A stretch of 6,345 nt of DNA from an uncultured Muribaculaceae bacterium (GTDB taxonomy: Bacteria > Bacteroidota > Bacteroidia > Bacteroidales > Muribaculaceae), in NCBI GenBank assembly GCA_905207535.1, contig CAJLLX010000107.1:1-6345 (forward strand). The letters are read 5' to 3'. The notes beneath the pieces were generated by a model, which saw only the letters and a program-made list of their open reading frames with translations, was not told the DNA's origin and ran no database searches. Shown here piece after piece: positions 4,688 through 6,345 of this stretch. The number at the start of each line of letters is the position of its first letter. Within the stretch, counting starts at the first letter, position 1. The position numbers and the translations under genes are program-made.

Positions 4688-5689
4688 ATGCACTCTTCGG
4701 CAGAAACAATGACCCCATTTCAAACCATCCGGCAGACGCTGGCGCCCGACCTCGTACGCCTCAACGACCGTATCGCTGAGGTGCTCGACTCTCCCAACGC
4801 GCTGATGAACAGTGTGGTGCAGCATTATCTCACCACGAAGGGCAAGCAGATTCGCCCCATCCTGGTGCTCCTCAGCGCCCGCACCCTCGGCGCGGTCAAC
4901 GACCATGTCATCTCCGGAGCCGTGGCCGTGGAGCTCCTCCACAACGCCTCGCTCATCCACGACGATGTGGTCGACGACACCCTCGTGCGCCGCGGCAATC
5001 CCACCATCAACGGCGTGTGGGACAACCATCTGGCCGTGCTCGTGGGCGACTTTTTCCTCTCCACAGCCCTCCGCCAGGGGGTCAGCACCGGCGATATCCG
5101 CATCCTCCGCTCCCTCTCCGACCTCGGGCGCCTGCTCTCCATCGGCGAGCTCGACGAGATGTACACCGCCCGCACCAACGACCTCTCGGAGGACGCTTAT
5201 TTCCAGATCATCTTCCGCAAGACGGCCTCCCTCTTCATGTCGTGTGTGGAGATCGGCGCCTACGCCGTAGGCATCGACGCCGGCGATCCCCGCCTTGAGG
5301 CGCTCCGCGAGTATGCCCGCCTCCTCGGCCTCTGTTTCCAGATTCGCGACGACATTTTCGACTATTTCTCCGACGAAAAGATAGGTAAACCCACCGGCAA
5401 CGACCTCCGCGAAGGCAAAATCACACTGCCGCTGCTCCACGTGCTCCGCGACCCCTCGCTCCCCGACCACGACGCCATGACAGCCCTCGCCCGCAAAGAG
5501 CACCTTACCACCGACGAGATCAACACGCTCATCACCTATGCCGTAGACCACGGCGGCATCGACTACGCCTACAGCGTCATGGCCGACATGCGCCGCCGCG
5601 CCATCAGCCTCCTCGAGTCCCTGCCCGACACCCCCGAGAAGCGCGCCTTCATCTCCCTCATCTCCTACATCATCGACCGCGAGCACTAA
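4688..5689 (+). CDS. All-trans polyprenyl diphosphate synthase (IspB-like)
   Basis: This enzyme adds isopentenyl diphosphate units to an allylic primer to make a long all-trans prenyl diphosphate. In Bacteroidota that chain most likely becomes the menaquinone side chain. The 333 residues include KGKQIRP (51-57), the first Asp-rich motif in HDDVVDD (91-97), RRGNPTINGVWDN (101-113), GDFFLS (120-125), RKT (177-179) and the second Asp-rich motif in QIRDDIFDYFSDEKIGKPTGNDLREGK (218-244 region). Ala87 and Ser88, at -5 and -4 from the first Asp-rich motif, are small. In this family that leaves the product tunnel open for long chains. The exact chain length cannot be read. Met8 (4709) may be the true start, because homologues begin close to the equivalent of MTPFQTIRQ. 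The gene is divergent from trmB. Confidence 0.93.
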   Translation: MHSSAETMTPFQTIRQTLAPDLVRLNDRIAEVLDSPNALMNSVVQHYLTTKGKQIRPILVLLSARTLGAVNDHVISGAVAVELLHNASLIHDDVVDDTLVRRGNPTINGVWDNHLAVLVGDFFLSTALRQGVSTGDIRILRSLSDLGRLLSIGELDEMYTARTNDLSEDAYFQIIFRKTASLFMSCVEIGAYAVGIDAGDPRLEALREYARLLGLCFQIRDDIFDYFSDEKIGKPTGNDLREGKITLPLLHVLRDPSLPDHDAMTALARKEHLTTDEINTLITYAVDHGGIDYAYSVMADMRRRAISLLESLPDTPEKRAFISLISYIIDREH

Positions 5690-5725
5690 TCCCCCCCTCT
5701 CTTTTCCCTCCCCCTCTCCCCCCTC
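5690..5725 (+). other. 36-nt pure pyrimidine tract after the polyprenyl synthase stop
   Basis: Every base from the one following the stop codon to 5725 is C or T, with C-runs of up to seven. No hairpin with a T-run follows the gene, and a C-rich, G-free RNA is the type of sequence on which Rho loads. Rho-dependent termination of this gene is therefore a reasonable inference. Confidence 0.4.
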
Positions 5726-5772
5726 ATATCGGGCCTATCGGGTCTAAATCTCCCCCATTGTGCACGCAGCTG

Positions 5773-5803
5773 TTTTTTAGTTATCGGAGCTTCATCTCCG
5801 ATC
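5773..5803. repeat. REP-like hairpin repeat, copy 2
   Basis: This has the same 31-bp unit and orientation as copy 1 (3753-3783), with a single G-to-T change at 5795. That change shortens the stem to ATCGGAG/CTCCGAT (5783-5789, 5796-5802) around CTTCAT. The T6 tract lies before the hairpin in the direction of the upstream gene, so it is not a canonical terminator. It begins 84 bases after the polyprenyl synthase stop. Confidence 0.75.
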
Positions 5804-5820
5804 TCCTCCTCTACTATCTT

Positions 5821-5856
5821 CCTTCTACCTTCTACAATCCAATCACTCCAATCACT
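5821..5856. repeat. Two adjacent short tandem duplications
   Basis: CCTTCTA occurs twice back to back (5821-5834), and CCAATCACT occurs twice back to back (5839-5856). Both are exact. They lie just upstream of the next promoter and look like slippage or small repair duplications. Confidence 0.6.
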
Positions 5857-5877
5857 ATAAAAAATCCTTAATTTTCT

Positions 5878-5908
5878 TTTGCCATCTCGCCAATTTCCCT
5901 TACTTTTG
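5878..5908 (+). promoter_or_regulatory. Bacteroidota promoter for the last gene
   Basis: TTTG at 5878-5881, a 19-base spacer and TACTTTTG at 5901-5908 match both elements and the spacing of the phylum's main promoter. It is the best promoter in the window. Transcription should start near 5914, leaving a leader of about 170 nt before the ATG at 6088. Confidence 0.75.
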
Positions 5909-5914
5909 TGTTGA

Positions 5915-6087
5915 AAATACAGAAGGGGGTCGCTACGCCCGCGAGTGGCGCCTCACCCCCTGCAAATATCGGCAATAGAAACACTTAAACACTAATAACT
6001 ATATTCATTTACTGTAGCTCGCACATTTGAGTTTGCCGCGAGGCAATCCAACGCTCAACAGAAGCACTACTATTATTTTTTTCTGAC
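5915..6087 (+). promoter_or_regulatory. Long structured 5' leader, possible cis-regulatory RNA
   Basis: Two hairpins are visible. The first pairs GGGGGT (5925-5930) with ACCCCC (5955-5960) and, inside, CGCC (5936-5939) with GGCG (5947-5950). The second pairs TTGAG (6027-6031) with CTCAA (6054-6058) and encloses TTGCC-GCGA-GGCAA (6033-6046), a perfect stem closed by a GNRA-type loop. CTCGC (6018-6022) could pair with GCGAG at 6038-6042, disrupting or pseudoknotting the second hairpin, or with the same pentamer in the first loop (5941-5945). The final part is AT-rich and unstructured. I do not recognise a known riboswitch or leader family. Confidence 0.4.
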
Positions 6088-6345
6088 ATGGAAGCTAACG
6101 AAGCTAAAAAACCAAAACGCCCCCGCATCGGGCAGCCTGTCGGACTTGGCAACAGCAATCCCGGCTCCACCGACAATCATTACGAGAATCGCACCTTTAA
6201 CGCCGCTGACAGCGACGACAGCGCCGCTCCCCGCCCCCAGGGCGGCTACCAGCAGCGCCCCTATGCTCCCCGTCCCCAGGGCCAGCAGCACCGTCAGCAG
6301 TGTGGCTATCAGCCCCGCAACAATTACGGTCCCCGTCAGCAGGGC
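6088..6345 (+). CDS. N-terminal part of a protein with a disordered Q/P/R/G-rich region (3' end outside window)
   Basis: The ATG at 6088 opens a frame of 86 codons that is still open at the window end. It starts with a basic segment (MEANEAKKPKRPRIG). After a short acidic stretch (DSDDS, 42-46) it becomes low complexity, with repeated PRPQG, QQRPY and PRQQG units (from about residue 49). There is no signal peptide. Such a tail is expected to be disordered and to bind RNA. In Bacteroidales, large-subunit pseudouridine synthases (RluB type) commonly carry N-terminal extensions of this style. That is my best guess, but no catalytic domain is in view. Other RNA-binding proteins, such as helicases or RGG-type proteins, remain possible. 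A strong promoter and a long structured leader precede it, and codons keep the GC-rich third positions of the other genes. Confidence 0.6.
   Translation, partial: MEANEAKKPKRPRIGQPVGLGNSNPGSTDNHYENRTFNAADSDDSAAPRPQGGYQQRPYAPRPQGQQHRQQCGYQPRNNYGPRQQG

Larger units (their letters stand above)
5726..5877. other. Intergenic stretch between the pyrimidine tract and the next promoter
   Basis: Apart from the REP-like hairpin (5773-5803) and the tandem duplications (5821-5856), I see only a short imperfect direct repeat, ATCGGGCCT/ATCGGGTCT (5728-5745). No coding frame in it looks real on either strand. Confidence 0.5.

Noticed and set aside
4661..5686. 341-codon reverse frame opposite the polyprenyl synthase gene
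   Set aside because: It spans almost the whole antisense of a clear enzyme gene. Its Gly/Val/Glu-rich, repetitive composition is what codon bias of the sense strand produces in this frame.
5925..5960. GGGGGT/ACCCCC hairpin read as a terminator of the upstream prenyl synthase gene
   Set aside because: It lies downstream of the next gene's promoter, more than 230 bases after the stop codon, and no T-run follows it.
6073..6291. 72-codon reverse frame with a hydrophobic Ala/Gly/Val-rich product
   Set aside because: It is antisense to the Q/P/R-rich gene. The apparent membrane-like composition comes from the complement of repeated proline, glutamine and arginine codons.
1..6345. CRISPR array, tRNA, rRNA or a known riboswitch
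   Set aside because: I found no regularly spaced direct repeats, no cloverleaf with a T-arm GGTTCxAxxCC box, and no core motif of riboswitch classes that I know.

Overview
The window looks like chromosomal DNA from a Bacteroidota (Bacteroidales) bacterium. Several gene starts are preceded by the phylum's -7 promoter element (TAnnTTTG) and not by Shine-Dalgarno sites. The protein variants (Mrp without a CxxC, TrmB with FPDPQMKK, AroQ with HISNP) also resemble those I know from Bacteroides-like genomes. The genes are GC-rich, which together with the hairpin repeats suggests a Muribaculaceae-like gut lineage; that family-level placement is an inference.

Layout. Bases 1-483 are an AT-rich island. 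It holds the possible tail of a transposase (to 103), a promoter-to-terminator unit that could encode a small RNA (about 150-267), and a cluster of inverted repeats (317-396). Bases 484-4539 carry five genes read leftwards: trmB (tRNA m7G46 methyltransferase), mrp (Fe-S carrier-type P-loop ATPase), aroQ (type II dehydroquinase), a class I SAM-dependent O-methyltransferase and ribF (riboflavin kinase/FAD synthetase). The O-methyltransferase and ribF overlap by four bases and aroQ lies six bases upstream, so these three form a tight operon. mrp and trmB sit further upstream on the same strand. A long-chain polyprenyl diphosphate synthase gene (4688-5689) is read rightwards, divergently from trmB, with a compact two-promoter region between them. 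A 398-bp non-coding stretch follows. It contains a pyrimidine tract, a REP-like hairpin repeat, short tandem duplications, a well-formed promoter and a structured leader of about 170 nt. The leader precedes a gene that is cut by the window end and begins with a disordered, Q/P/R/G-rich region (6088 onward).

Functionally these are housekeeping genes: tRNA modification, Fe-S handling, the shikimate pathway, flavin cofactors, and an isoprenoid chain that in this phylum most likely goes to menaquinone. AroQ (toward chorismate) and the prenyl synthase both feed menaquinone precursors, but nothing in the sequence shows co-regulation.

I see no obvious undescribed defence or mobile system. The most interesting material is non-coding: the repeated hairpin that forms the end of trmB and recurs after the prenyl synthase gene, the structured leader at 5915-6087, and the nested inverted repeats near the left end.
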